In this document: one piece after another, positions 10,548-18,993 of the stretch | Position numbering within the stretch: the stretch's first letter is position 1 | Layout of the letters: every line of letters begins with the position of its first letter | Assembly: GCF_000003605.2 (NCBI RefSeq) | Contig: NW_003156736.1 | Coordinates: forward strand, 222,771 to 241,763 | Direction: 5' to 3' | Length of the DNA stretch: 18,993 nucleotides | Source: Saccoglossus kowalevskii | Lineage: Eukaryota; Hemichordata; Enteropneusta; Harrimaniidae | Program-made: the position numbers and the translations under genes | Notes under the pieces: model-generated | Databases searched by the model: none | Told to the model about the DNA's origin: nothing | What the model saw: only the letters and a program-made list of their open reading frames with translations

Positions 10548-11468
10548 CTGATTGCAAATGTTAAATTATGGCAATGAAGGATATTGTGCTAAAACAGGTA
10601 AAAACCCACATGATTAAAACTTTTAAAGATTCAAATTCTGAATGCTACAGAGTGACTCGTATGATAGTATCGCAACCCAGAGAACACGATTATCTTTACT
10701 GTGAAAGAGTCACGACATACAGATGTCAGTCAAGCCTTGTTGACAACACACTTCAAAACATGCATGGTCTAAAGAATAACATTCTTCATTTTTGCTTTCA
10801 GGAAATTCACTGTAGTATTACTTTAAAATGTATCAATGTAGATAAGAACGAAACATATAAACAATTTTTCAAAAAGGCCAACCTTTTTCAGGTCCTTTGT
10901 TAATAATAGATACATTTAACACCATAAATCATGAGTAATAGTATTACTATTAGTTCGATTAACTATCTACAATTTTTTAACAAAAAAACGCAAGTGTAGT
11001 AAGTACATATATGATCATGATGCTGACCATGGTTTCTCTTTATAATACGATTTATGCTAATAAAGATGTGTTTTGTTTCATGGTTTAAATTAATGTGCAC
11101 ACGAAGTCGATTCTTTAGCATAGAGGTATATTTACAAGTTGTCAAATGAGGGAAGTGACCTTGGCGTGGAGGCAACGTGCGAACCAACATCTACATCAGG
11201 AATTCAAAAGCAATAATAACAAACATTGGTTGAAAAATCAACGAAAACAAATCATTTTTAAAGCGTAATTGAAACAAACTGATGCGGATTCCTTTCAGCT
11301 AAGCCAAAATACCAGGGATGTAGTGAAACGTGTGAACGAGTGCGTATTGTGTGTTATTTAAATGACGTCCTGCTAATAATAAAATGCATTTTAAACGCCA
11401 AGGCTGGGGAACCTCTTTAAGGCTCACATCATGGCCGTGGCTTTTCCCCCCAATGCAAAGATACTCAC
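10548..11468. other. Stretch without a supported gene
   Basis: A 111-codon ATG-started frame lies at 10568-10903 (+), but it is AT-rich, resembles nothing known and sits where the minus-strand gene would have an intron. No repeat was recognised. CpG frequency rises towards the right end as the promoter island begins. Confidence 0.4.
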
Positions 11469-11800
11469 CACAAAACGTCAATTGCTTTCGACACGTCAGA
11501 AGTTGGCCCAGTTTGATTTTTATCGACAGCCGCTCCGTTTGTCTGGTACACAATAGTTGACACTAAATACAGGCGAACCTAGTGATCGATTTGTGATCGA
11601 ATGTAATGTATGTGTTTTATGAGAGAAACACACGCCGAGCCAAGCACGCACACAATCCGACTGAGGAAAACTAAGCGTCTGTCGAAAAATATCTTTTCTT
11701 CGTACAAATTTCAACCGGTTCGATAATCCAGACAAGTTACATCACGTCGAGGGGGTGATTCGGAGGATTTTAACGCCAATAAATCACCAAAAATCGAACA
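11469..11800 (-). other. Candidate non-coding first exon of the divergent minus-strand gene
   Basis: On the minus strand the sequence reads ...ACGTTTTGTG|GTGAGTATC, a strong donor with the exon ending at 11469, inside a CpG-rich block. The minus strand from about 11800 to 11469 has no ATG opening a frame of more than nine codons, so it would be 5' UTR. The next candidate exon with an ATG is at 10547-10462. The upstream limit (transcription start) is a guess bounded by the ETS-type site at 11876. Confidence 0.35.
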
Positions 11801-11875
11801 TTTTCAGGAACATAAACAGAGCACAGCTGAAACAGACAAAAGACAAGGTCGTCTGCGAGTTGAAATGTCCAACAT

Positions 11876-11884
11876 ACCGGAAGT
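11876..11884 (+). promoter_or_regulatory. ETS/GABP-type binding site
   Basis: ACCGGAAGT is an exact match to the consensus core for ETS-family activators such as GABP, often found in bidirectional CpG-island promoters. It lies between the two proposed divergent first exons. Confidence 0.45.
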
Positions 11885-12108
11885 TGGTAACCCGGCGGCA
11901 ATTCACAATATGGCACCCTTTGCAAAAACTTTATTTTTCAGCAATGCACTTTTTTCCAATGTTTTATTTGTATGACCATTTTAACAATTAAATGTCCATG
12001 TCTCTGTAAGTTATAAAAAAAATGCATATCACAGTACGCGACCGTGGTGAAATGAGTAGTTCCGAAAGAAAAAATACGCTAACTTAAGCGGTCTTCTGCA
12101 ATAATAAC

Positions 12109-12120
12109 ATGATGGCGGTC
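12109..12120 (+). promoter_or_regulatory. YY1-like ATGGCGG element over the uORF start
   Basis: ATGATGGCGGTC resembles the YY1 consensus (AANATGGCGGC), which in many housekeeping genes sits just downstream of the start site and overlaps a start codon. Here it also supplies the ATGs of a short upstream frame. Confidence 0.35.
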
Positions 12121-12130
12121 GTCGAGACAG
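12109..12130 (+). promoter_or_regulatory. Spliced upstream ORF in the VPS13B leader (5' part)
   Basis: If exon 1 is joined to 14894, the ATG at 12109 opens an eight-codon frame MMAVVETG that ends at TGA 14896-14898, three bases into the next exon. It terminates about 35 bases before the main ATG at 14933. It depends wholly on the predicted splice. Confidence 0.35.
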
Positions 12131-13294
12131 GTGAGTTTAGTTTTTTCCACTTGCAATCGTTAAATAACGCCGATCTTTAACTACTGTGGTTAAGCCTAGT
12201 ATCAATTAAAAAAAATATATTCTGTATAATTGGTGAGATATCGCCGATACGGATATTATGCTTTTTATCGCCCAGTAATGGCAGTATTCCGCCGAACTGC
12301 AGCTCGCACAGCTGCCACGTCGCCGCTGTTGTGTTGTCTAGTTTCTAAAATCGCCTGATGGCAGTGGGATCATGATACCCCGATTATAACCTGGAATCTA
12401 TTTCCATAATTATGAGAATTATATTTTTTGAAATTGATATAATAATAAATTCAGTGAATTACTCTACTTTTTAAATTTTCTGCATACTGTAGTTCCTAGC
12501 TGTATATTATATAATCACAGTTGTACAAAGTTAATAGTATGAATCTTTGTAAAAGCAAGGATGAATGGATGTAAGGGTGGGGTATGCGATGAATATCACA
12601 TGTAAAGAAGCCAAGTGAATTGCGATATGATCGCAAGAAAACCTATTGCAAATACTGCAAATTTGTGAGTCTGTGAAAGAACTGCTTTCTGTTCATCTCA
12701 GACCATTTTTGATAGTGTTCTTTGCTTAGTCGCAAAGCGTGTAATCATGGAATGGTGTAATATAATATGTGTATTTTTGAATGCAGCGATATTCTCACTC
12801 ATTTCTGTTTATGCAATCAAACATTGCAAGCACCCACTGTATATTGTGACGCTATTGGTCAGAACTTCATTCAATTCCATTTTACTATGCCATAGCGATT
12901 GCTCAATATTTTGTATTCCAAACCTGGCTTATAGACCCACAGCAATGATCATTATGATTTACTGCAGATATGTTTAGTCAATGTATAGTTGGAACACAAA
13001 TAGTCAACAATGGATGTGGCATGCTAAAAGTGAATTGATGTGCACCAATAGAGTCGCTTTCATGTTCGCTTCACATGAAATCATATTGCATATCGCCAGA
13101 CTTGGTTATGAAAGTTACATATTCATATTTTATGACTCCTTAATAAAAGTCAGATTTACACTGATTTTCAAAATTACGTTTATGAATATTTTAAAGAAAA
13201 ATTACTGTCATTTGAAACAATTGATGAGAACCACTGATGTATTCACAGTAAAATTGTAATGATCAAAGCTAAAAAAAATAATATTTTGAACATG

Positions 13295-13499
13295 TACTGT
13301 AAAATACTTTATTTTTTTGCGCTTTGATTTTATTTTTGCTGAAGGAATGATTCAGTGAAAGTAAAATCAAGCGAATATACCTTTTTTCCTATATTTTACA
13401 TTCAAATCGTCAAAAATTAGTGAAAATAAATTCCATACAAAATACAAAAAGTCTTTTCAGCAAAAATTAATTTCAGCTAAAATAAAGTGTCTTAGAGTA
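13295..13499 (+). mobile_element. Palindromic MITE, first family, copy 3
   Basis: Starts TACTGTAAAATACTTTATTT and ends AAAGTGTCTTAGAGTA, a slightly decayed tip. The interior (GAATATACCTTTTTTCCTAT, CTTTTCAGCAAAAATTAATT) matches copies 2 and 4. No coding capacity. It lies within predicted VPS13B intron 1. Confidence 0.83.
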
Positions 13500-13894
13500 C
13501 ATTAAATGTACCACATTTGCTATATTGAAAGCTGATGCAAATATTATTAATGTTCAATATCGAATTGTTTAATATATAATCTGCACTTTATTAGATGACA
13601 CTATAACAGTTCTCATTGACAACAGATAAACGTTTTGTAGTCTTGTTGACTCAAATTACCTTGCAATCCCTTATGTACGCCTCTTTTTTGATCACCTGCC
13701 AACATTTTTGTGCAACATTCTGTAAATTTTTGTTTATTTTTCTATAATTGTAACAGTTTTGAACCAAATACTAGTAGTCATAATTCCCTATTGGTGCTTG
13801 GTTATGAACAAGCCTTTGGAAAAAATATTTAAAAAAAACTATCCATAATCCAGGTTTATTTTTGTAAAAAGAAAGAAAAATTGGCTTTGGTGGT

Positions 13895-13927
13895 CGATTA
13901 ATTAACGATTAATTAACGATTAATTTA
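13895..13927 (+). repeat. 11-bp tandem repeat, three copies
   Basis: CGATTAATTAA is repeated twice exactly and a third time as CGATTAATTTA. Each unit contains the palindrome TTAATTAA, so the block can pair with itself. Probably a simple slippage repeat. Confidence 0.8.
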
Positions 13928-14235
13928 CAATATGGCAAAGCTGGATCATACGTTATGTGGACATGCTGTAAATCTCTCATTTACTTAATGCAAGAAATTG
14001 TAAAAAATTAAAGTTTGCCACAAAATGTGCTCATTTTACTCCATTTTGGACATCAGTTTTCTCGGAACTGACCAATTTGTTTTTATTTCACTTCCTTATC
14101 TTGTAATGTCACATATTATTAACAACTTTAATTTTGTCAGAAGCAAGTCTGTGAAAATTGGGAAATTTTCACTGGGGTCCAAAAGACAGAGTGTCTTTCA
14201 CCTTTTTTTCTCATAAACACCATTAAATCACTAAA

Positions 14236-14277
14236 TTCTGAAACGTTCTAGTGCAAAAAATTAAATACTTTACAGTA
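14236..14277. mobile_element. Possible truncated MITE end
   Basis: Ends AAATACTTTACAGTA, the same terminal tip as the first MITE family, but no matching left end was found upstream, so only a relic is proposed. Confidence 0.35.
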
Positions 14278-14649
14278 GGTAAAAATAGAAAATTATTTAT
14301 TATTATTTTTAATTTTAGTAACGTTCTACCTTGTCTGGATCTTTTCTCATCATAATGGAAATGAATGGCACTTATTTCATATGTCATACATACTTGTTAC
14401 AGATGAACTTCTTAGGTCAAAGGGCAGTGGTTAATGTGCAGTGCATGTTCGAATTTTGCATAAACAAAATGTATTTTACATGTGTTATATATGTAGTTAA
14501 AGGACCAATATTGAACATGACATGAATCAACAGACAGTTAACACTGCCCTTTAATCAGGGCCATTGTTTACCAAAAGGGGTACAATTTGACAAGCGAAAA
14601 ACCACAGTACTCAAAAGTCCATCATTATATCTAGCACACAACAGTATGC

Positions 14650-14652
<3 letters not shown>

Positions 14653-14705
<53 letters not shown>
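14653..14705. repeat. (TA)n microsatellite
   Basis: An uninterrupted run of about 26 TA dinucleotides, followed by a short TGTGTA stretch. Likely length-variable between individuals. It lies about 190 bp upstream of the acceptor of the first coding exon. Confidence 0.95.
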
Positions 14706-14709
<4 letters not shown>

Positions 14710-14893
14710 ACTGTATTTTCTCTATTAGTAACCCATGTGCTTAAATACGTAAATGACAGGTGTATCTCTATGGACAATCAGCGTATAGTAAATGTTGTGT
14801 TCGGTTTATGTGTCCTTCTAATAGAACAGATATGGTATTCAATTATTGCATGACAAAGTAAAATTTCAGACATTTTTTTCCCATTATTTTCAG

Positions 14894-15872
14894 GTTGAAA
14901 TCTTGCCCTTGGGCTTCTGACCACTCATCAAGATGTTTAAAATCGAATCCTATTTAGCTCCCATCTTGCTCAGTTACGTCAATAAATATATTAAGAACAT
15001 CAAACCAGAAGATCTTCAGCTGTCATTATGGGGTGGTGATCTGGTCCTGAACAAGCTGGACTTGAAATTAGATGTATTAGAACATGACCTGAACCTTCCG
15101 ATATCGTTTGTGAGCGGGCATATCCATGAGTTGCGTATTCATGTTCCATGGCACAAGTTGATATATGAGCCGGTTGTTGTAACCATCAACACTATCGAGT
15201 GCGTGCTGAAGCTACGTGATGCTGCTGACAGTGACCGCAACAGTACAAGTTCCAAGTCCAGTTCAGTCGCGAAGATCACCGAGAAGAAATCTAAACCGAA
15301 AAAGGTTCACCATGAGGAAGACATCCCGCCGAGTTACGTACAAATTTTGGTTAATCGAGTAATCAACAACATCAATATTATTGTGAACAATTTAATTTTA
15401 AAGTATGTGGAAGATGATATAGTTTTGTCATTAAACGTCAAATCTGCTGAATCGTTTAGCGTTAATGGAGACTGGGAGAGTGCATTTATTGAGTTAGCAC
15501 AGCCGGAGCTGGTCTTGCGAAGGGTTTGTCAGTTCTCAGATTTGACAGTGTGTTTAGATAAGCGTAATGCGAGCGGGAAGATCGAAATGTACCAGGAGCC
15601 GCTTCTGTATAAATGTTCGTTGATGATGCGGATGCACATGACATTTGACAGCATCAATGCAAAGCGAGCGAGCGTTATCAAGATCAATACTTTATGCGAG
15701 AAGCTTGACATATCGATGAGCGATACTCAATTACCAATGTTTATACGTTTAGTGCAATTACTGATGGCGTTGTATTACGGTGAACTTGGTCCGCCACATA
15801 CTGAGAATGAAGAAGAAGGTGACAGTCTTTTGGAAGCAACAACAAATGAAGAAACATCTATGAATTCACAGG
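14894..15872 (+). CDS. VPS13B: VPS13B first coding exon (exon 2) with 39-nt leader
   Basis: Acceptor TTATTTTCAG ends at 14893, then 39 nt of leader, then ATG at 14933. The exon carries 940 coding bases (residues 1-313 plus one base) and ends CACAGG|GTATTT in phase 1. It includes the whole Chorein_N region, which caps the lipid-binding groove and, in the family, faces the donor membrane. CpG content and GC are higher than in the flanking introns, as expected of coding DNA. Reading on past the donor gives only four more codons (GIYY) before a stop, which supports splicing here. A 940-bp uninterrupted coding exon is long for the start of this gene. Confidence 0.93.
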
Positions 15873-17866
15873 GTATTTATTATTGAAAACCTTTCTGTTA
15901 ATACATGTTCTAATGCTCACAATAAAAAATCAACATTTTCGTTACAAATGGAAGCTGGGATTCGGGTAAAACATCTGCCGAAAATTGTATATCCCTTATG
16001 TCAATCAATCATAATTTGACACCCCCATATTCCATGTGCATGCTTTCTTTACCCTCCTTTGATGTCATCTATAGATAACAAATCTTTTATTACAGAAAAT
16101 GACGGAGCTGATGAAGATGAAAACTCAAATCCTGAAGGATGGGCTTCATGGGCGTGGTCCTACGTCCCACAATTGGTCATCATTGAGGATGAGGAGGAGT
16201 TAGAAACGTATCAACAAGGGAGACCGAGGCCGAAGAAGAAACTGGAACTTCCTATCTTGGCACTGGGATTTTACTTCAACCACGTCAGAGTCACGTTCAA
16301 GGTAAGTGAAGAACAGGAAATCTAAAATGTTGTCCTTGTAGGAAATTTGAAATGTCATCTTTCTGTATCATAGATGGAAGGAGAGGCACACAAGGCAAAA
16401 ATGTATGTTGTTCTTGTCATTGTTATCGTCGTTCTCATTGTTAACTGTTTCTTCTGGTTGCAATAACTCAAGCAATTTTCATCTGATCATCTTCAAAATA
16501 GTATCCAAATTATCACTAGAAAAGTGTTTACATTTTGGTGTAACTTGCATACTTCAGGGTGGATTATTTGAAATTGTGGGTGGGGGGGTGCATGAATGTA
16601 TCAAGCAATGCAAATTTTTTTTACATATACCCCCTGGTAGCTGGAAAATAAAAATATTTTTTCTTTACCAAGCAACTTTTAAAGCTTCACACAGAGCATG
16701 ATCAAATTTCAAGTAAACACACTACGTTTTCAAACATTGCATGGGACCTATATGTTGTGCCTTGAATGACTGTCATTTCAACAAACATTTACTATCAAAC
16801 AAAAACAATGCTTCTTTGTTATTTCAGCTGACGGATGTGCGACAAGACAGTCCATTTTACGGCCCACAGAAAATAGTGTTCAATCCATTCATGGGTCTAG
16901 CTATAGAAGGTGCTTGTACTGAAATCTTATTAAAAGGAGAGCCATTCTTCAATGCCCAGGCTGGCTGTACAAATGCTAGAGTCGTCGGTATGGGGGACTG
17001 TGCATGTGAACTTCCAGACTTACAAGAAGGACATCATTATCAGGTTATATTTGTTATTATTTAACTCCTCTGTCTACATTTATAGATTTACATACTGTAG
17101 AATACTTTATTTTCGCTTGAAATTTATTTTCACTATTTTCACTGAAAGGATGATTCCGTGAAAATAAAATCCAGCGAATATACTTTTTTTCCTATATTTC
17201 ACATTAAACTCATCAAAAATCAGTGAAAATAAATCCCATACAAAACACCCAAAAAGCCTTTTCAGCAAAAAGTAATTCCAGCTAAAATAAAGTATTCCAC
17301 AGTAAATTGCCATCTTTATTTTTAAAGAGAGTAATATTATTTTTTGATGAACTCTACTCTACTACATTCAATGTTATACTCTTTGAATGTCAAAATCAAT
17401 TTTTATGATCTTTCACAAAATAAGGCCACGTACATTTTTTCCTAATTTTGATCAATATCAAGACCAGTAGCAATCATGTTCATCTGATACAAAATTAACA
17501 TTGAAATTCTAAAAAATATATAAAAATTAGTAAGATGTTGCATCAAAATGGTGTTCAAATGGGTTACAGTTCATCATGGGAAAGGTTTTGATAGTTGTGC
17601 TATGTTCTTTTTTTTCAACTTCTGCCATCTTCGTGTCATACAGCCGTTCTTGTACTGCGGAGATTTCAATATTGAGAAGAAACAAGAGAATTATATAACT
17701 GGGTCACTGTTTGATGGAGAGAGCCCCGAAAACAATGCAGAGAGAACCATGTTCATATTTGACTTGGAGCAACATCAAATGAAATATTCAGAGTCCTGGG
17801 CCTTGCAGAGATTTGGGGCGTTCTGGTTGGATTATATATTTACCATGGATGTTAAAGATGATGAAG
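14933..17866 (+). CDS. VPS13B: VPS13B (COH1), 5' part: spliced coding region, partial at 3' end
   Basis: Encodes the N-terminus of VPS13B, the bridge-like lipid-transfer protein of the Golgi and endosomal pathway whose loss causes Cohen syndrome in humans. Four exons (14933-15872, 16096-16301, 16828-17043, 17644-17866) join in frame to 528 codons plus one base. All three introns are GT-AG, in phases 1, 0 and 0. The start is fixed by an in-frame TGA at 14918-14920 and an A at -3. Visible hallmarks are the Chorein_N domain (about residues 1-120) with LSLWGGDLVLNKLDLKLDVL and SGHIHELRIHVPW, then LILKYVEDDIVLSLNV, TVCLDKRNASGKIE and LPMFIRLVQL, WASWAW at about 329-334, and LFDGESPENN in the last exon. 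These agree with the vertebrate VPS13B N-terminus rather than VPS13A/C/D. Residues 96-128 are a variable Ser/Lys linker. The remaining roughly 3500 residues lie outside the window. Confidence 0.96.
15873..16095 (+). other. VPS13B intron 2
   Basis: A 223-bp GT-AG intron in phase 1, from GTATTT to TTTTATTACAG. Nothing else was seen within it. Confidence 0.88.
16096..16301 (+). CDS. VPS13B: VPS13B exon 3
   Basis: 206 nt, residues 314-382. The split codon completes as Glu, followed by an acidic linker (DGADEDENSN), then the conserved PEGWASWAWSYVP motif, another acidic patch (EDEEELE) and LALGFYFNHVRVTFK leading back into the beta-rich groove. Ends TTCAAG|GTAAGT, a very strong donor, in phase 0. 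The acidic linker is shorter than I recall in the human protein. Confidence 0.93.
16302..16827 (+). other. VPS13B intron 3
   Basis: A 526-bp phase-0 intron from GTAAGT to TTGTTATTTCAG. A 98-codon open frame at 16405-16701 reads into a G-rich run and has no family support; nothing else was seen. Confidence 0.88.
16828..17043 (+). CDS. VPS13B: VPS13B exon 4
   Basis: 216 nt, residues 383-454, phase 0 at both ends, so its omission would not shift the frame. Begins LTDVRQDSPFYGPQK, matching the family pattern LTE...YYSPQK, and contains EILLKGEPFFNAQAGC, which fits the human MGEPFFDCQIGF stretch. Ends CATTATCAG|GTTATA, a modest donor, in keeping with the next exon restoring a clean match. Confidence 0.92.
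17044..17643 (+). other. VPS13B intron 4, containing a MITE
   Basis: A 600-bp phase-0 intron from GTTATA to a pyrimidine-rich acceptor ending GTGTCATACAG. A complete MITE (17093-17304) starts only 50 bp after the donor and makes up about a third of the intron. Confidence 0.88.
17093..17304 (+). mobile_element. Palindromic MITE, first family, copy 4 (intact-looking)
   Basis: Starts TACTGTAGAATACTTTATTT and ends AAAGTATTCCACAGTA, with well-preserved inverted tips of about 25 bp and further imperfect pairing inward. The core includes GATGATTCCGTGAAAATAAA and CTTTTTTTCCTATATTTCAC. At 212 bp with the best tips, it is the closest of the four to a consensus. It has no transposase and would need one in trans. 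Confidence 0.88.
17644..17866 (+). CDS. VPS13B: VPS13B exon 5 (last in window)
   Basis: 223 nt, residues 455-528 plus one base. Contains FLYCGDFNIEKK, ITGSLFDGESPENNAERT and WALQRFGAFWLDYIFTMD, which follow the human segments CGDN, NSLFDYRSPENNGTRAEF and MQRFGAFYMDYLYTME in order. Ends GATGAAG|GTAACC in phase 1. The next exon lies beyond the window. Confidence 0.93.
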
Positions 17867-18059
17867 GTAACCTGTGTATATATGTCTAAATGCAGAATAA
17901 AAATATTCAGGTCTCGTTTTCTTTCTCAAACAAAAAAGTTGATGCTAGTTTCAGAATAGATTTACCAGGAAATGATAATTATAATCCCTTGAATACATTA
18001 TTTTTTACTAGTATTTTGAGCATTTTATCTGGGTTTCTAAATTCATGAATTTTTAAATA

Positions 18060-18174
18060 AAATACTGAGTAACATTATTCACTTGGAATTAATTTGGTGG
18101 ATTACATGTATCTGCGTAAATAGCAAAATTAAAACACAATGAATAGTTAATACATTGACACTATACTGAAAGGT
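18060..18174. mobile_element. Decayed copy of the second MITE family (partial)
   Basis: AGCAAAATTAAAACACAATG, then AATAGTTAATAC and ACTATACTG, parallels the right half of the element at 2867-3077 (AGCAAAATTAAAACCCAGTG, AATAATTAACC, TTTACAGTA). The left end is not recognisable. Confidence 0.5.
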
Positions 18175-18186
18175 GATCATCTTTTT

Positions 18187-18993
18187 GACTCCCGTGTGCG
18201 AAGCACAAAAAGGGAGTCTTTGCAGTTAGTGTGTCTGTATGTGTGTATGTGTGTGTGTGTGTGTGTGTATGTGTGTCCGTCTGTTCCACTGATATCTCAA
18301 GAACCATACATCAGTTTTTGATGAAACTTGGTGCATAGATGCTCTGGGCCAATGCGCAGATTTGATTAGGTTTTGGTAAAAATCCATGCATATTAATTAC
18401 CTAATTTGCATGATAATTAGCTGATTTTTGGCTGTTTCATGACTGTTCCACTGATATCTAAAGAACCACTCATTGGATTTTGATGAAACTTGGCACACAG
18501 ATGCTCCAAACTAATGCGCAGATTTGATTAGTTTTGGGTAAAAATCTGTGCAATATTAATTACCTAATTTGCAATAATGATTAATCAATTTTCGGCTTTT
18601 CCACTGATATCTCAAGTACTAATCATCACATTTCAATAAAACTTGGTACATAGATGTCATAGGACACTGCACAAACCTGAAAGTTTTTAGGGTAATATCA
18701 GTAGATATTATTTACCTAATTAGCATAATTAATTAATTTTCAGCTTTTGATATTTCAAGTAGTAATTGTCACATTTCAATGAAACTTGGTACATAGATGT
18801 CATAGGACACTGCACAGACCTGATAGTTTTTAGGGTAATATGAGTACATATTAATTACCTAATTTGCATAATTAATTAATTTTCAGCTTTTGATATTTCA
18901 AGTACTAATCATCACATTTCAATGACACTTGGTACATAGATGTCATAGGACACTGCACAGACCTGATAGTTTTTAGGGTAATACGAGTACATA
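18187..18993 (+). repeat. Hairpin-headed tandem repeat of 143-162 bp units (dispersed-element type)
   Basis: GACTCCCGTGTGCGAAGCAC, followed closely by GGGAGTC (ending at 18218), forms a 7-bp-stem hairpin. A GT microsatellite follows, then at least five units, each beginning near CACTGATATCTCAAG, then GATGAAACTTGGT, a GCACAGAC/GCGCAGATTTGAT block and TTAATTACCTAATTTGCAT. Starts are near 18282, 18444, 18597, 18740 and 18883, spaced about 162, 153, 143 and 143 bp. The last two full units are nearly identical, the first two more divergent. It continues past the right edge. Confidence 0.85.
18229..18278. repeat. (GT)n microsatellite with TATG interruptions
   Basis: About 50 bp of GT dinucleotides broken by a few TA or CT steps, between the hairpin head and the first long unit of the tandem repeat. 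Confidence 0.9.

Larger units (their letters stand above)
12000..12130 (+). other. Probable non-coding first exon of VPS13B
   Basis: The sequence GTCGAGACAG|GTGAGT at 12121-12136 is a textbook 5' splice site at the end of a CpG-rich block. It is the best + strand donor seen upstream of the acceptor at 14893, where the first coding exon begins. Joining them gives an mRNA with a short leader. The left boundary is approximate. The assignment to VPS13B is inferred from position, orientation and the lack of a competing strong donor. Confidence 0.5.
11460..12375. promoter_or_regulatory. CpG-rich island, probable bidirectional promoter
   Basis: By eye this block carries about fifty CpG dinucleotides in 900 bp, whereas nearby 60-base lines usually have none or one. 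It contains the strong donor facing right at 12130/12131 and the strong donor facing left at 11469/11468, which is the geometry expected of two divergent transcripts. It contains an ETS-type and a YY1-like motif and no obvious TATA box, as in many housekeeping-gene promoters. Start sites cannot be placed exactly. Confidence 0.6.
12131..14893 (+). other. Intron 1 of VPS13B (predicted)
   Basis: A 2763-bp GT-AG intron from GTGAGT to the acceptor CCCATTATTTTCAG. It holds a palindromic MITE (13295-13499), an 11-bp triplet repeat (13895-13927), a probable MITE end (to 14277) and a (TA)n microsatellite. The open frames at 12747-13259 are short, lack ATG-context or family support, and I treat them as chance. 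Confidence 0.5.
17867..18993 (+). other. VPS13B intron 5, 5' part (runs off the window)
   Basis: Begins GTAACC. No acceptor followed by recognisable VPS13B sequence was found up to the right edge. Most of it is repeat (18060 onward). Confidence 0.75.

Noticed and set aside
10568-10903. 111-codon ATG-started open frame on the + strand
   Set aside because: AT-rich codon use, no recognisable family or domain, no Kozak or promoter context. Its length is not exceptional for AT-rich DNA of this size.
11865-11975. 36-codon ATG frame in the promoter island (MSNIPEVGNPAAIHNMAP...)
   Set aside because: It overlaps the ETS-type site and no family is known. It could be a uORF if transcription starts upstream, but nothing supports that.
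12747-13259. Two adjacent + strand open frames of 76 and 92 codons in intron 1
   Set aside because: AT-rich, no splice signals flanking them and no similarity to VPS13B. The hydrophobic look follows from T-rich codons.
17107-17313. Minus-strand 68-codon frame, and the similar 5093-5356 frame on +
   Set aside because: Both are readings through copies of the same palindromic MITE, which explains their similarity. They are not a conserved protein.
14933-17866. VPS13B as a processed pseudogene
   Set aside because: Four exons with proper GT-AG introns, no internal stop or frameshift in 528 codons, and conserved motifs in order.

Overview
The window looks like AT-rich animal nuclear DNA. It has a spliced gene with GT-AG introns, several families of small palindromic transposon-like elements, microsatellites and a satellite-like tandem array. 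Repeat texture and gene structure suggest an invertebrate, most likely marine, but the species cannot be fixed from sequence alone. There are no bacterial features: no operons, no Shine-Dalgarno-led ORFs and no rRNA or tRNA genes that I can see.

The one firmly identified gene is the 5' end of VPS13B (COH1), on the + strand. Four coding exons (14933-15872, 16096-16301, 16828-17043, 17644-17866) join in frame to give the first 528 residues, starting with the Chorein_N domain. An in-frame stop five codons upstream fixes the ATG. A probable non-coding first exon ends at 12130 in a strong splice donor (CAG|GTGAGT), so intron 1 would be about 2.8 kb. The rest of the gene, most of a roughly 4000-residue protein in known homologues, lies beyond the right edge.

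A CpG-rich island (about 11460-12375) with an ETS-type and a YY1-like site surrounds that first exon. Going leftwards from it, the minus strand shows a non-coding exon ending at 11469 and three small candidate coding exons (10547-10462, 4003-3943, 1499-1447). Their phases chain together into an unidentified membrane or secreted protein. I therefore propose a divergent gene pair sharing one promoter. The minus-strand gene is tentative.

The rest is repeats. A 40-bp tandem array with a four-unit higher-order period fills 1-1120. A 577-bp foldback element flanked by a perfect 10-bp direct repeat lies at 1995-2571. Four copies of a roughly 200-bp palindromic MITE with TACTGT tips lie at 5175, 5660, 13295 and 17093, the last inside a VPS13B intron. 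A related element lies at 2867-3077, a decayed 75-bp repeat pair at 9504 and 10101, a (TA)n run at 14653, and a hairpin-headed array of 143-162 bp units runs off the right edge at 18187-18993. The long stretches between these show nothing I can call as a gene.
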